DNA from: Streptomyces aureocirculatus
GTDB lineage: Bacteria > Actinomycetota > Actinomycetes > Streptomycetales > Streptomycetaceae
Direction: 5' to 3'
DNA: 64,000 bases
Assembly (NCBI RefSeq): GCF_000720475.1
Contig: NZ_JOAP01000044.1
Coordinates: 6,919 to 70,918 of the forward strand
Of this stretch, positions 36,788 through 64,000 are shown piece by piece. Numbering within the stretch: position 1 is the first letter of the stretch; each line of letters starts with the position of its first letter. The notes under the pieces are model-generated. The model was not told the DNA's origin and ran no database searches. It was given only the letters and a program-made list of their open reading frames with translations. Both the position numbers and the translations under genes were made by a program.

Positions 36788-37321
36788 ATGACTGAGATCC
36801 GCACACCCCGCCTCCTCCTGCGTCGCTGGCATGACGACGACCTCGCGCCGATGGCGGACATCAACGCGGACCCGCAGGTCATGCGCTGGATCGACGACGG
36901 CTCGGTGCGTGACCTGGACCACACCGCAGAGGCAATCGAGCGGTGGGAGGAGGAGTGGGACGAGGAGGGCTTCGGACTCTTCGCCGTCGAGCTGCTGGCC
37001 TCGGGTGAACTGGCAGGCTTCACGGGTCTGTCCGTGCCCGACTTCCTGCCGGAGGTAGGGCCTGCCGTGGCAATTAGCTGGCGGCTCGGCTCACAGTTCT
37101 GGGGCCAGGGATATGCCTCCGAAGCTGCCCACGCCACGCTGGAGTTCGCGCTCCAGGACCGCGGCCTCGACCGCGTCATCAGTATCAACCGGGTGGGTGA
37201 CGATGCCTCCGGGAACATCCTCCGCAAGCTCGGCATGGTGCCCGAGCGGGAGACGGCGCACCCGGAGTACGGCTATCCCCTGCAGGTTCACACCATCGAT
37301 CTCACCGAGTTCCAGGCATGA
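36788..37321 (+). CDS. GNAT family N-acetyltransferase (RimJ/RimL type)
   Basis: This 177-residue protein starts MTEIRTPRLLLRRWHDDDLA, the classic N-terminus of RimJ/RimL-type GNAT enzymes. It continues with GFTGLSVP, AISWRLGSQFWGQGYASEA (the acetyl-CoA binding loop, Q/RxxGxG/A type) and INRVGDDASGNILRKLGMVP. It is expected to transfer an acetyl group to a protein N-terminus or a small amine; the substrate is unknown. An ATG three codons upstream (36779) is also possible, but the family N-terminus and the AGGATG sequence ahead favour 36788. It appears monocistronic and unrelated to the NRPS. Confidence 0.88.
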   Translation: MTEIRTPRLLLRRWHDDDLAPMADINADPQVMRWIDDGSVRDLDHTAEAIERWEEEWDEEGFGLFAVELLASGELAGFTGLSVPDFLPEVGPAVAISWRLGSQFWGQGYASEAAHATLEFALQDRGLDRVISINRVGDDASGNILRKLGMVPERETAHPEYGYPLQVHTIDLTEFQA

Positions 37322-38101
37322 ACCAGTCGCACCATCGATCACCACAAGACAGCCGACCGTTGTTCATACGTCCCTGACTGACCGCCACGCGACTGACCGC
37401 CACGCGGCGGACAACCCGGCAAAGCTTGCCACGTCCGTCGCCGACCTGCGCCTTCACGGAACTGCGGCCAGAGCCGTTTTCACGAATCGCTGACGATTGA
37501 CGGACCTGTCACGTCCGTTCTCGGCCGGGCGTCTTGTCGGACACTGCGGCAACCCCGCCTGTTCTGAGTGTGGAGAACACCGCTTCGGAGTTTCCGTGCG
37601 TCGCCGTAGCCCACGTTGTCACACCGAATTGCCGAAGCACCACAAGCCCCATCTCCCTTGATCGGGAGGTGTCCGAAAACAGGACGTCACCTTATGCGGC
37701 GGCTTACACCTCGCGGCTCCCGTCGTTACTTGGCGCGCATGGGAACGCGAGGGGCGCCCCCGCGCTCCGCGGCAGTCGGCACCGCAAGGCAGATATGGCG
37801 AATTATCGGCGAGGCCCCTCTTGGGCGCCGGCAGTTCCGCACTGCGGACGCAACAAGCTCACGCACGAACGGATCCGCCTCGAAGGCCTGTTCGCCTTCT
37901 AAGGCTTTGGCCAAGGTTCGTGTCCCCGCCCCCGAGTCGATACCTCCGAAATCGCGCGCCCCGCGGGTGAGGACGTGAGCCGCAGGAGGATCGGGCGCGC
38001 GTCCGCGCTGACTGTCACGACTGCGGCTTCTTCGTGACCCTCACACCGAGGAGGCCGCCATCACGGGAACGTGTGCGTGGACCGGTTCAACCAGACCCTG
38101 A

Positions 38102-38189
38102 CCGCCTGACCACCTGACCGCCTGACCGCCTGACCGCCTGACCGCCTGGCCGCCTGACCGCCTGGCCGCCGGGCCGCCTGACCGCCTGC
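38102..38189. repeat. Tandem array of an 8-bp unit, 11 copies
   Basis: Eleven consecutive copies of CCGCCTGA (variants CCACCTGA, CCGCCTGG, CCGCCGGG, CCGCCTGC) fill 88 bases of non-coding DNA. It is a simple slippage-type repeat. Confidence 0.9.
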
Positions 38190-38855
38190 CCGGCGTGGCG
38201 CTCCACTCGGTACGGATCCTGCTGGATGGGGTGGCTGGATGCGTCCGCTCGATACGGCAGTTCGGCAATGCGTGAACTACTCGATACGGCAAGGCGATGA
38301 GAATGGTCGACTGGCAGGTAATTGCTGATGGGCGGCTCGAATCACCCGGTCCGGTCCGGCTCCGAGATTATTCGCGGCGGATGTGCGGAACGGCGCGAGT
38401 GCCTACGGAAAGGGCGTGAGGCGACCGCCTTTTCGGCCTGCGGAGGCTCGACGGGAATCACGAGGGCTTGAATGTAAGTCAGTGTGAGCGCTCTCGTGGC
38501 CATGGCGGGGTGGATGCGCTTCGAAAGGGTCGGGAAAGGGGTGCGAAAGAGCTCCGCTGTCCTGTTGCCAAGACGCCTGAAGACTGCAAAGCGCCCTGGG
38601 TCGAAAGGGGGCGTGGACATGCCGGGCGCGGCATAACGGCAGGTCAAAAGCTTTTATGTGTGTCATAGGCACGCATGGAAACAGTGTCGTTGGGTGCGGG
38701 GAGTCTGCGGTGCCTGGTTGTGGTGGCACCGGTGCGTTACGTTCGGTGAGCCGGACATCGCCAAGGCGCATCGCGATCAGGGGGAGCAGTCAGCGAGTGG
38801 GCATCGGTGGGGGGTGCAGCAATGGCATAAGGAGCAAGGGTCGGAGACGGTCCGC

Positions 38856-38875
38856 CGCGTGCCGTACGGCACGCG
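38856..38875. promoter_or_regulatory. Perfect 20-bp palindrome upstream of the NRPS operon
   Basis: CGCGTGCCGTACGGCACGCG is self-complementary over all 20 bases. It lies about 470 bases before the first NRPS start codon. It could be a dimeric regulator site or, in RNA, a hairpin. No regulator gene adjoins the NRPS within this window. Confidence 0.4.
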
Positions 38876-38895
38876 CAGACCTTCTGGCCGCGACA

Positions 38896-38927
38896 GAACA
38901 CGCCGTCGACTGAACACGCCGTCGACT
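38896..38927. repeat. 16-bp tandem direct repeat, two copies
   Basis: GAACACGCCGTCGACT occurs twice back to back, followed by a partial third copy (GAACAC). Each unit holds the palindrome GTCGAC. It lies 20 bases after the 20-bp palindrome. Confidence 0.8.
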
Positions 38928-39344
38928 GAACACATGCCAAGTCCCGCGCGCCTGTGGGGCGGCCCTGCCGTGCAGGCGGCAGCGGGCGGCACGGTGCTGA
39001 CTGACTGACGGATTGGTCGACGGGCCGGCTGGCTGACGCACTGACTGACCTGCCCGTGCTCGCTCTTGCGCGTTCCTGACCGGTCCCGTCGTCTTGCCGG
39101 TCTTCCCGGCTGCCGGTCTTGCCGGTCTTCCCTTCCCCTCGCCCGACCCCGGCCACTCCGGAGTCGGCCCACCCGCGCTGCCGCCGACACGCGCCGGGCC
39201 GCGCCGGTGTGCCGCCACGGCGGCACACTTCCGGGCCCACACGTGCGCGGAGCGCGAACGCGCCCGTACGCACCCATACGCCTTCACCTTCATACGCACG
39301 CGTACGTCTCCTTCGTACACCCATGAACTTCCTGGAGTCCTCAC

Positions 39345-42300
39345 ATGACCGACCTGCGCGAGTCGTCGACGGCCGCTCAGCCGATCCCTCACGAGACCCT
39401 TCCGGCCCTCTTCGAGCGACAGGCGGCCGCGACGCCGGACGCGGTGGCCGTCCTGTCCTGTGCGGGGGAGGAGCTGACGTACCGGCAGTTGGACGAGCGA
39501 ACCTCCCGGCTCGCCCGGCTGCTCGTCGCGCACGGCCTGGTCCGGGAGTCGATCGTCGCGGTGGCGCTGCGGAGGTCGCCGGAGTACGTCATCGCCGTCC
39601 TGGCGATCCTGAAGGCAGGCGGCGTCTACCTGCCGGTCGATCCCGAGTACCCCGTGAGCCGCCTGGAGTTCATGCTGCGCGACGCCGCGCCCGCCGTCGT
39701 GGTGACCGACACCGCGTCCGGTGGCCGTCTGCCCCGGACCGGCGTACCGCGGATCGTCCTGGACGAGCAGGACACGGTCGACGCGCTGGCGGCGGTCCCG
39801 GACGAGGACCTGGCCACCGCGCCCGGCGGCACCGGCGATCCGGACCAACTCGCCCACGTGATCTACACCTCCGGCTCCACGGGCACCCCCAAGGGCGTGG
39901 GCGTCACCCACCGCGGCGTGGCCTCGCTGACCGTGGACCACCGCTACCGCGGCGACGCGTACGCCCGCGTGCTGCAACACGCCCCGCTCGCCTTCGACGC
40001 CTCCACCTTCGAACTGTGGGTGCCGCTGCTCTCCGGCGGCGCCGTGGTCGTGGCACGGCCGGGCCTGCTGGACGCGCCGGCCCTCGCCGCCGTGGTCACC
40101 GAGCACCGGGTCACCGCGGCATTCGTGTCCGCGGGTCTGTTCAAGGCGGTGGCCGAGGAGCAGCCGGAGTGCTTCCGCGGCGTCCGCACCCTGTGGACCG
40201 GCGGCGACGTGGTGTCCCCGGCAGCGGTGCGCCGGGTCCTTGACGCCTGCCCCGGGGTGACGGTCCACAACGCGTACGGGCCCACCGAGACCAGCGTGAT
40301 GGCCACCTGCCGCCCCGTGACCGACCCGCGCGAGGTGCCCGCACCGCTTCCGATCGGGCGCATGATGGACCACAGAAGCGGCCATGTCCTCGACGAGCGC
40401 CTGCGCCCGGTGGCACCCGGCGAGTCCGGCGAGCTGTATCTGACCGGCGCCGGGCTTGCCCGTGGCTACCTCGGTCGCCGCGGGGTGACCGCGGAGCGCT
40501 TCGTGGCCGACCCGTTCGGCGTGCCCGGTGAGCGCATGTACCGCACCGGCGACATCGTGGCGTGGACGCCGGATGGCGAGCTGGACTTCCGGGGGCGGGC
40601 CGACGGCCAAGTCAAGATCCGCGGTTTCCGCATCGAGCCCGGTGAGATCGAGGCCGTCCTGGAGAAGCACCCCTCGGTGGCGCACGCGCTGGTGGTCCCG
40701 CACGAGGGGCAGACGGGCCGACGCCGGCAACTGGTCGCGTACGTCGTACCGGCATCCACCGCCGCACGCCCGGCCCCGGCCGGGCAGGAGGACGGACGGA
40801 CCGGACAGGGCACAACGGCCGGGCAGGAGGACGGAGCGACCGGCCAGGGCACGGAGGCCGGACGGGACCAGGGCAACGGGTCCGCAGGGACCGGCCACTT
40901 CACTTTCGGCACCGGCTTCGCGGCGGTGGAGCTGCGGGCCTTCGCCGCGCGGGCGCTGCCGGAGTACCTGCTGCCCGCGGCGTTCACCGTCATCGACGAG
41001 CTGCCGCTGACGCCCAACGGAAAACTGGACCGGGCCGGCCTGCCGGAGCCGGACTTCCGCGGCGCGGCCTACCGCGCCCCCCGAACGGAGCGCGAGGAAC
41101 AACTGGCCGGGCTGTTCGCCGAGGTCCTCGGCGTGGAGCGGGTCGGCGTCGACGACGACTTCTTCACCGTCGGCGGGGACAGCATCCAGTCCATCCAACT
41201 GGCCACCCGGGCCCGCGCCCGCGGCCTGGTCCTCGGCGCGCAGCAGATCTTCGAGCACCGCACGGTGGCCCGTCTCGCCGAGACCCTCACCGACTCCCCG
41301 GCACGGCCGGCACCGGTCCTGGGAGAACTCCCGGGCGGCGGCGTGGGTTTCCTGCCGCACTTGCCGGTGACGCGCTGGGTGCGGGACTGGGGCCCCGGCT
41401 TCGAACGATTCCTGCAGGCCATGGTGCTCGACCTGCCCGCGGGCATCGACCAGGAGCAGCTCACGGCGACGCTCGGCGCGGTCGTCGACCGGCACGATCT
41501 GCTCCGGGCCCGCCTGGTGGAGGACGGCGGTGGCGGTCTGCACGTGCCCCCTCCGGGCACGACGGACGTGGGCGGGCTCATCCGGCGCGTGGAGTGCGCG
41601 GGGGACTGGGAGTCGGAGAGCTGGCGCGCCGCACTCATGGGCGAAGTGGACGCCGCCGCGGGCCGACTGGACCCGGCCGCCGGTGTCGTGGCGCAGTTCG
41701 TGTGGTTCGACACCGGGCCCGAGCGGGGCGGACGGCTCCTGGTGGCACTGCACCACATGGTCGTGGACGGTGTGTCCTGGCGCATCCTGATGCCGGACCT
41801 GGCCACCGCCTGGCGGCAGGTGCGTGCGGGACGGACCCCGCGGCTGTCGCCCGTGGGCACCTCGGTGCGGCGCTGGGCGCACGCCCTCGTGGAGGAGGCG
41901 GCACGCCCGGAACGGGTGGCGGAGCTGGAGCTGTGGCGCTCCCTCGTCGACGGCCCCGCCCCCGTGCTCGGCGCCCGGCGGCTGGACCCGCGGGCGGACA
42001 CCGTCTCCACCCTCACCAAGACCCGCGTGACACTGCCGGTGGAGGTCACCGAGACACTGCTCACCACGCTGCCCGCCGCCTTCCGCGGCGGCGTGAACGA
42101 CGGCCTGCTGGCCGCGCTCGCCGTGGCCGTCGCCCGCTGGCGGCGCGCCCGGGGAGTCAAGGAGGACTCCACGCTCATCCGCCTCGAAGGGCACGGACGT
42201 GAGGAGGCAGCGGCACCTGGCGCCGACCTGTCCCGCACGGTCGGCTGGTTCACCAGTGTCTTCCCGGTCCGGCTCGATGTGTCCGGGGCGGACCTGGAGG

Positions 42301-45300
42301 AAGTGCTCATGGGCGGCGCTGCCGCGGGCAGGGTCGTCAAGGCCGTCAAGGAACAACTGCTCGCCGTCCCGGACAAGGGCATCGGCTACGGCCTCCTGCG
42401 CCACCTCAACCCCGAGACGTCGGCCGCCCTCGCCGGGTACGGGACCGGGCAGGTCTCCTTCAACTACCTGGGGCGCTTCTCCGCCGCCTCCGACATGCCC
42501 GAGGAACTGCGCGGGCTCGGCTTCACCCAGGCCCCCGGCCTCGCCGACCTGGCCGAACTCGACGCGGGCCAGGACCCGGACATGACCGCCCCCGCCGAGC
42601 TCGACATCAACGCGCACGTCACCGACACGCCCGAAGGACCACGCCTGGGCGGTTTGTTCACCGCCCCGCGAGGGGTGCTGGACCCGGACGAGGTGCGGGA
42701 ACTGGCCGAACTGTGGTGCCAGGCCCTGAAGGGCCTGGCCCGCCACGCCACCGGTCCGGACGCGGGCGGACTCACCCCCTCCGACGTGGCACTGCCCTCG
42801 GTGACGCAGGGCCACATCGAGGACTGGGAGCGGCGCCACCCCGGCCTGTCCGACGTGTGGCCCGCCTCCCCGCTCCAGTCCGGCCTGCTGTTCCACTCGA
42901 AGGTGGAGGCCGAGGCGGGCGGGACGTTCGACTCCTACCACGAGCAGTACGTGCTGCACCTGTCCGGCACGGTGGACCCCGCCCAACTGCGCGTGGCGGC
43001 GCAGGCGCTCCTGGACCGCCACCCCGTCCTGCGCACCGCGTTCGTACCGGGCCCCGACGGCGGCCTGGTCCAACTGGTCGTCGACGGCGTGCGGCTGCCC
43101 TGGACGCACCTTGACCTGAGCGGCCTGGACGACGGCGAACGCGAGCGCGCCCACGAGAGGTTCCTGACCGACGACCTCGCCGCGCACTTCGACCCGGCCG
43201 CCCCGCCGATGCTGCGCCTCGCCCAGCTCACGACGGCGGCCGGGCGCCACGAACTGGTCCTGACCGTGCACCACGTGCTGCTGGACGGCTGGTCGCTGCC
43301 CCTGCTCATCCAGGACCTGTTGTTCCTGTACGCCGCCGACGGCGACGCCTCCGGCCTGCCGCGGGCCCACAGCTACCGGGGGTACCTGACCTGGCTGGGG
43401 AAGCAGGACACACGGGACTCCGTGCGCGCCTGGGCCCGGGAGCTGGACGGCGTCACCGAACCGACGCTCCTCGCCCCGCAGGCTCTCGACGTCCCCGCCT
43501 CCGGCATCGGCCAGGCGGACGTGCCCCTGACGCCCGCCCGGGCCCGGGACCTCGCGCGGCGCGCGGGCGATGTGGGGGTCACCCTGAACACCCTGATCCA
43601 GGGCGCCTGGGGCGTCCTGCTCGGCGGCATGACCGGCCGGCAGGACGTGGTGTTCTCCGCGACCGTGTCGGGGCGTCCGCCCGCCCTGCCCGGCGTGGAC
43701 GAGACGGTGGGCATGTTCCTCAACACCGTGCCCGTACGGGTCCGGTGCGCCCCGGGCCGGCCCTTCGCGCACCTCCTGACCGACCTCCAGCAGGCGCAGG
43801 CCGCCCTGATGGACCACCACCACGTCGGCCTCACCGAGATCCAGCGCGCCACGGGCCTGGCACCGCTGTTCGACACCATGATCGCCTTCGAGTCCTTCCC
43901 GCTCGACCGGGCGGGCATCGGGGAGGCGAGCGCGGCGGCCGGGTTCTCCGTCGTCGGCATGCGCACGTTCACCGCCAGCCACTATCCGGTGACCCTCTTC
44001 GTCTACCCCGACGGCCCGCACCCGCGCCTGACCCTCCAGTACCAGCGGCACGCCTTCGCGCCGGAGGAGGCCATGGCGCTCGCCGCCCGCTTCGGCCGCG
44101 TCCTGACCGAGCTGACCGCGGACGTGGACAAACCGGTGGGAGGCGTCGACCTGCTCCTGCCGGACGAACACGCCGCGCCGGCCTGCGAGGCGCACGACAC
44201 CGTCACCCCGGAGCCCGGGACGACGCTCGTGGAGACATGGAGGCGGCAGGTGGCCCGCACACCGCAGGCCACGGCAGTCGTCTGCGGCGACCAGGCCCTG
44301 ACCTACCGGGAACTGGACGCCAGGGTGCGGGCACTCGCCGCGGAGCTGACCGCGCGCGGGGCCCGCCCGGAAAGCGTGGTGGGCCTCGCCCTGCCCCGCT
44401 CGGCGGACCTCGTCACCGGGATGCTGGCCATCCTCACGGCCGGCGCCGGATACCTGCCCATCGACCCGGCCTACCCGGGCGGACGCCTCGACCTCATCCT
44501 CGGCCAGGCGCGTCCGGTGCTGATCGTCACCGACACCGCGACGTCCGGGGCCCTGCCGCGGCCGGACATCCCCCGCCTGTGCATCGACGACCCCGGTCCG
44601 GCGACCGCGGCGGACAGGACCCCGCCGGAGGAGACCGCGCGCGCCGCGACACCACTCCCGGACCACCTCGCGTACGTGATGTACACCTCCGGGTCCACCG
44701 GCACCCCCAAGGGCGTCATGATCACGCACGCCGGAGTGGTCAACGGCATCACCCAGCTCGCCCGCCGCGTGGGCATCGACGCGCACACCCACGTGCTGGC
44801 GGGCACGTCGGTCAACTTCGACGTGTCGGTCTTCGAGATCCTCACCACCCTCTCCCAGGGCGGCCGCGTGGAGGTGGTGCGCGACGCCCTGGTCCTCGCC
44901 GAGCGGGAGACCCTGGCCGCCGACGTCATCAGCACGGTCCCCTCCGTCTTCGCCGAACTCGGCGACCGGATGGGCACCATCACCGGACTCAAGACCGCGG
45001 TGTTCGCGGGCGAGGCGTTGCCCGCCGCCCTCGTGGACCGGATCCGTCGGACGCTGCCCTGGGTACGCGTGATCAACGCCTACGGCCAGAGCGAGTCCTT
45101 CTACGCCACCACCTTCACCGCCGACGAGGGCTGGCGGACCACGGACGGCGCCAGCGCCCCGATCGGCACCCCGATAGGGAACATGCGCGTCTACGTCCTC
45201 GGCCCCGGCCTCAACCCGCTGCCCCCGGGAACGGTCGGTGAGCTGTACGTGGCCGGAATCGTCGGACGCGGCTACCACCGGCGTCCCGCACTGACCGCCG

Positions 45301-46040
45301 ACCGCTTCGTCGCCGACCCGTACGGCCCGCCGGGCAGCCGCATGTACCGCACCGGCGACCTCGCCCGCTGGAACGCCGAGGGACAGCTCGAGTACGCCGG
45401 CCGCGCCGACGACCAGGTCAAGATCCGTGGTGTGCGGGTCGAACCCGCCGAGGTCGAAGCGGTCCTCGCCGGCCACCCGGAGGTGGCCCAGGCCGTGGTC
45501 GTCGCCCGCGACAGCACCGTGGGCCCCGGCAAGCGACTGATCGGCTACGTGGTGCCCGGGGCCGCGGACGGCGGCGACCGGTCCGGAGCCGCACGGACCG
45601 CCGCCCTCGTCGACGAGATACGCGACCACCTCCACGAGCGGCTGCCCGCCCACATGGTGCCCGCCGCCGTCGTGCCCCTCACCGCCCTCCCCCTGACCCC
45701 CAACGGCAAGCTGGACAGGAAGGCCCTGCCGGCCCCCGACGTCACCGGGAGCGCCGCCTACCGGGCGCCGCGCACCCCGCAGGAAGCACGCCTGTGCGAC
45801 CTGTTCGCCGACGTCCTCGGCATGGCGCGCGTCGGTGTCGACGACAACTTCTTCGAGCTGGGCGGCCACTCACTGCTCGCCGTCAACCTGGTCGGCCGGA
45901 TCCGCGACGCGATCGGCGTCGACGTGCCCATCAGCGCGGTGCTCGGCGCCCGCGACGTGGCGGACCTCGCCCGCACCCTGAAGAACGCCTCAGCCACCAA
46001 GCGGCCCGCACTGCGCCGGATGAACAGGAGCGCCAAGTAA
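39345..46040 (+). CDS. Nonribosomal peptide synthetase, modules 1-2 (A-T-E, C-A-T)
   Basis: A 2231-residue NRPS. Module 1 is A1 (ATP loop [11 protein letters not shown] at 174-184; catalytic Lys560), T (Ser613 in GGDSI) and E (HHMVVDG from His803, EGHGRE, FNYLG). Module 2 is C (HHVLLDG from His1309, DCL-like [15 protein letters not shown] entry), A2 ([11 protein letters not shown] from 1780; Lys2122) and T (Ser2176 in GGHSL). There is no starter condensation or formylation domain, so chain growth should begin with a free D-amino acid. Manual ten-residue codes (GrsA positions) are A1 DAFFWGAVMK (weakly Val/Ile-like) and A2 DVFSVAAYAK (unassigned). The ATG at 39345 follows a GGAG site. The stop TAA abuts the ATG of the next NRPS with no gap. 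No MbtH-like gene is seen nearby. Confidence 0.95.
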   Translation: MTDLRESSTAAQPIPHETLPALFERQAAATPDAVAVLSCAGEELTYRQLDERTSRLARLLVAHGLVRESIVAVALRRSPEYVIAVLAILKAGGVYLPVDPEYPVSRLEFMLRDAAPAVVVTDTASGGRLPRTGVPRIVLDEQDTVDALAAVPDEDLATAPGGTGDPDQLAHVIYTSGSTGTPKGVGVTHRGVASLTVDHRYRGDAYARVLQHAPLAFDASTFELWVPLLSGGAVVVARPGLLDAPALAAVVTEHRVTAAFVSAGLFKAVAEEQPECFRGVRTLWTGGDVVSPAAVRRVLDACPGVTVHNAYGPTETSVMATCRPVTDPREVPAPLPIGRMMDHRSGHVLDERLRPVAPGESGELYLTGAGLARGYLGRRGVTAERFVADPFGVPGERMYRTGDIVAWTPDGELDFRGRADGQVKIRGFRIEPGEIEAVLEKHPSVAHALVVPHEGQTGRRRQLVAYVVPASTAARPAPAGQEDGRTGQGTTAGQEDGATGQGTEAGRDQGNGSAGTGHFTFGTGFAAVELRAFAARALPEYLLPAAFTVIDELPLTPNGKLDRAGLPEPDFRGAAYRAPRTEREEQLAGLFAEVLGVERVGVDDDFFTVGGDSIQSIQLATRARARGLVLGAQQIFEHRTVARLAETLTDSPARPAPVLGELPGGGVGFLPHLPVTRWVRDWGPGFERFLQAMVLDLPAGIDQEQLTATLGAVVDRHDLLRARLVEDGGGGLHVPPPGTTDVGGLIRRVECAGDWESESWRAALMGEVDAAAGRLDPAAGVVAQFVWFDTGPERGGRLLVALHHMVVDGVSWRILMPDLATAWRQVRAGRTPRLSPVGTSVRRWAHALVEEAARPERVAELELWRSLVDGPAPVLGARRLDPRADTVSTLTKTRVTLPVEVTETLLTTLPAAFRGGVNDGLLAALAVAVARWRRARGVKEDSTLIRLEGHGREEAAAPGADLSRTVGWFTSVFPVRLDVSGADLEEVLMGGAAAGRVVKAVKEQLLAVPDKGIGYGLLRHLNPETSAALAGYGTGQVSFNYLGRFSAASDMPEELRGLGFTQAPGLADLAELDAGQDPDMTAPAELDINAHVTDTPEGPRLGGLFTAPRGVLDPDEVRELAELWCQALKGLARHATGPDAGGLTPSDVALPSVTQGHIEDWERRHPGLSDVWPASPLQSGLLFHSKVEAEAGGTFDSYHEQYVLHLSGTVDPAQLRVAAQALLDRHPVLRTAFVPGPDGGLVQLVVDGVRLPWTHLDLSGLDDGERERAHERFLTDDLAAHFDPAAPPMLRLAQLTTAAGRHELVLTVHHVLLDGWSLPLLIQDLLFLYAADGDASGLPRAHSYRGYLTWLGKQDTRDSVRAWARELDGVTEPTLLAPQALDVPASGIGQADVPLTPARARDLARRAGDVGVTLNTLIQGAWGVLLGGMTGRQDVVFSATVSGRPPALPGVDETVGMFLNTVPVRVRCAPGRPFAHLLTDLQQAQAALMDHHHVGLTEIQRATGLAPLFDTMIAFESFPLDRAGIGEASAAAGFSVVGMRTFTASHYPVTLFVYPDGPHPRLTLQYQRHAFAPEEAMALAARFGRVLTELTADVDKPVGGVDLLLPDEHAAPACEAHDTVTPEPGTTLVETWRRQVARTPQATAVVCGDQALTYRELDARVRALAAELTARGARPESVVGLALPRSADLVTGMLAILTAGAGYLPIDPAYPGGRLDLILGQARPVLIVTDTATSGALPRPDIPRLCIDDPGPATAADRTPPEETARAATPLPDHLAYVMYTSGSTGTPKGVMITHAGVVNGITQLARRVGIDAHTHVLAGTSVNFDVSVFEILTTLSQGGRVEVVRDALVLAERETLAADVISTVPSVFAELGDRMGTITGLKTAVFAGEALPAALVDRIRRTLPWVRVINAYGQSESFYATTFTADEGWRTTDGASAPIGTPIGNMRVYVLGPGLNPLPPGTVGELYVAGIVGRGYHRRPALTADRFVADPYGPPGSRMYRTGDLARWNAEGQLEYAGRADDQVKIRGVRVEPAEVEAVLAGHPEVAQAVVVARDSTVGPGKRLIGYVVPGAADGGDRSGAARTAALVDEIRDHLHERLPAHMVPAAVVPLTALPLTPNGKLDRKALPAPDVTGSAAYRAPRTPQEARLCDLFADVLGMARVGVDDNFFELGGHSLLAVNLVGRIRDAIGVDVPISAVLGARDVADLARTLKNASATKRPALRRMNRSAK

Positions 46041-53147
<7,107 letters not shown>

Positions 53148-53151
53148 GCGC

Positions 53152-64000
<10,849 letters not shown>

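Larger units (their letters stand above)
37322..39344. other. Two-kilobase gene-poor region ahead of the NRPS operon
   Basis: I see no convincing gene. The stretch holds several repeats: GACTGACCGCCACGCG pairs near 37375-37410, an 11-copy 8-bp array, a CTCGATACGGCA direct repeat (38248-38259 and 38280-38291), a perfect 20-bp palindrome, a 16-bp tandem repeat and a 17-bp direct repeat (39091-39107 and 39116-39132). Around 38260-38480 the GC content falls, which would suit a promoter. The NRPS transcript may therefore have a long leader. Confidence 0.5.

Noticed and set aside
37534..37914. Short frames on both strands in the region before the NRPS
   Set aside because: Neither has a recognisable motif, a good ribosome site or consistent codon bias.
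38102..38189. CRISPR array
   Set aside because: The units are 8 bp and contiguous without spacers; it is a simple tandem repeat.
39066..39326. Possible small gene in the NRPS leader
   Set aside because: No ribosome site and low-complexity translation; the direct repeats in this stretch explain the openness.
38790..45869. A 2359-codon open frame on the - strand opposite the first NRPS
   Set aside because: It is Gly/Ala/His/Arg-rich with no domains and lies exactly antisense to a clear NRPS. Long antisense frames are a known by-product of extreme GC3 in the true gene.

Overview
The window looks like a stretch of a Streptomyces (or close actinomycete) chromosome. GC is very high with strong GC3 bias, gene families are typical of the genus, and remnants of several insertion sequences (IS701, IS5, IS21 and IS481 types) are scattered between the genes, as is common in accessory or chromosome-arm regions. 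Most of it is specialised metabolism, in three blocks separated by IS debris.

Block 1 (about 2.6-26.6 kb) holds two very large single-module type I polyketide synthases on the + strand. Each reads KS-AT-DH-cMT-ER-KR-ACP with every catalytic motif visible and no thioesterase. A stand-alone thioester-reductase-like SDR is divergent from the first PKS. An MMPL/RND lipid-type exporter and a small secreted four-cysteine protein lie between the two PKS genes, together with a broken IS701 element and IS5/IS481 fragments. A reasonable reading is an iterative, highly reducing, C-methylating lipid pathway with reductive release and MMPL export. Left of it are a PadR regulator with two DUF1048 genes and a gene fragment at the window edge.

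A short decayed zone (26.7-28.9 kb) has a frameshifted membrane-protein gene, an intact membrane-protein gene, the first codons of a probable ABC ATPase cut off by an IS5 fragment, and a P450 relic.

Block 2 (28.9-35.0 kb, - strand) is a six-gene operon in which every junction overlaps (ATGA, GTGA or TGATG): KAS III, family-2 glycosyltransferase, adenylate-forming enzyme, second glycosyltransferase, P450, SDR. The KAS III/adenylate-forming/SDR trio matches the OleA-OleC-OleD gene set used for olefin and beta-lactone biosynthesis. No OleB-like hydrolase is present, so a beta-lactone-type product, decorated by P450 and sugars, is an inference worth testing. An IS21-type remnant, a HIT-like protein and a GNAT acetyltransferase follow.

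Block 3 (39.3 kb to the right edge, + strand) is an NRPS assembly line entered after a 2-kb gene-poor leader with tandem repeats and a perfect 20-bp palindrome. Modules read A-T-E / C-A-T / C-A-T-E / C-A-T / C-A-T-E / C-A-T / C-A..., so epimerisation domains occur in every odd module. This predicts an alternating D,L-peptide; module 5 looks Phe-specific. Adenylation domain 4 carries a frameshifting deletion and a second in-frame deletion. The frameshift begins exactly at the end of a 99-bp perfect repeat shared with adenylation domain 7 at the window's right edge, so either gene decay or an assembly error is likely there. The last reading frame is open at base 64000.

All assignments are from motif reading by eye; no database search was possible.
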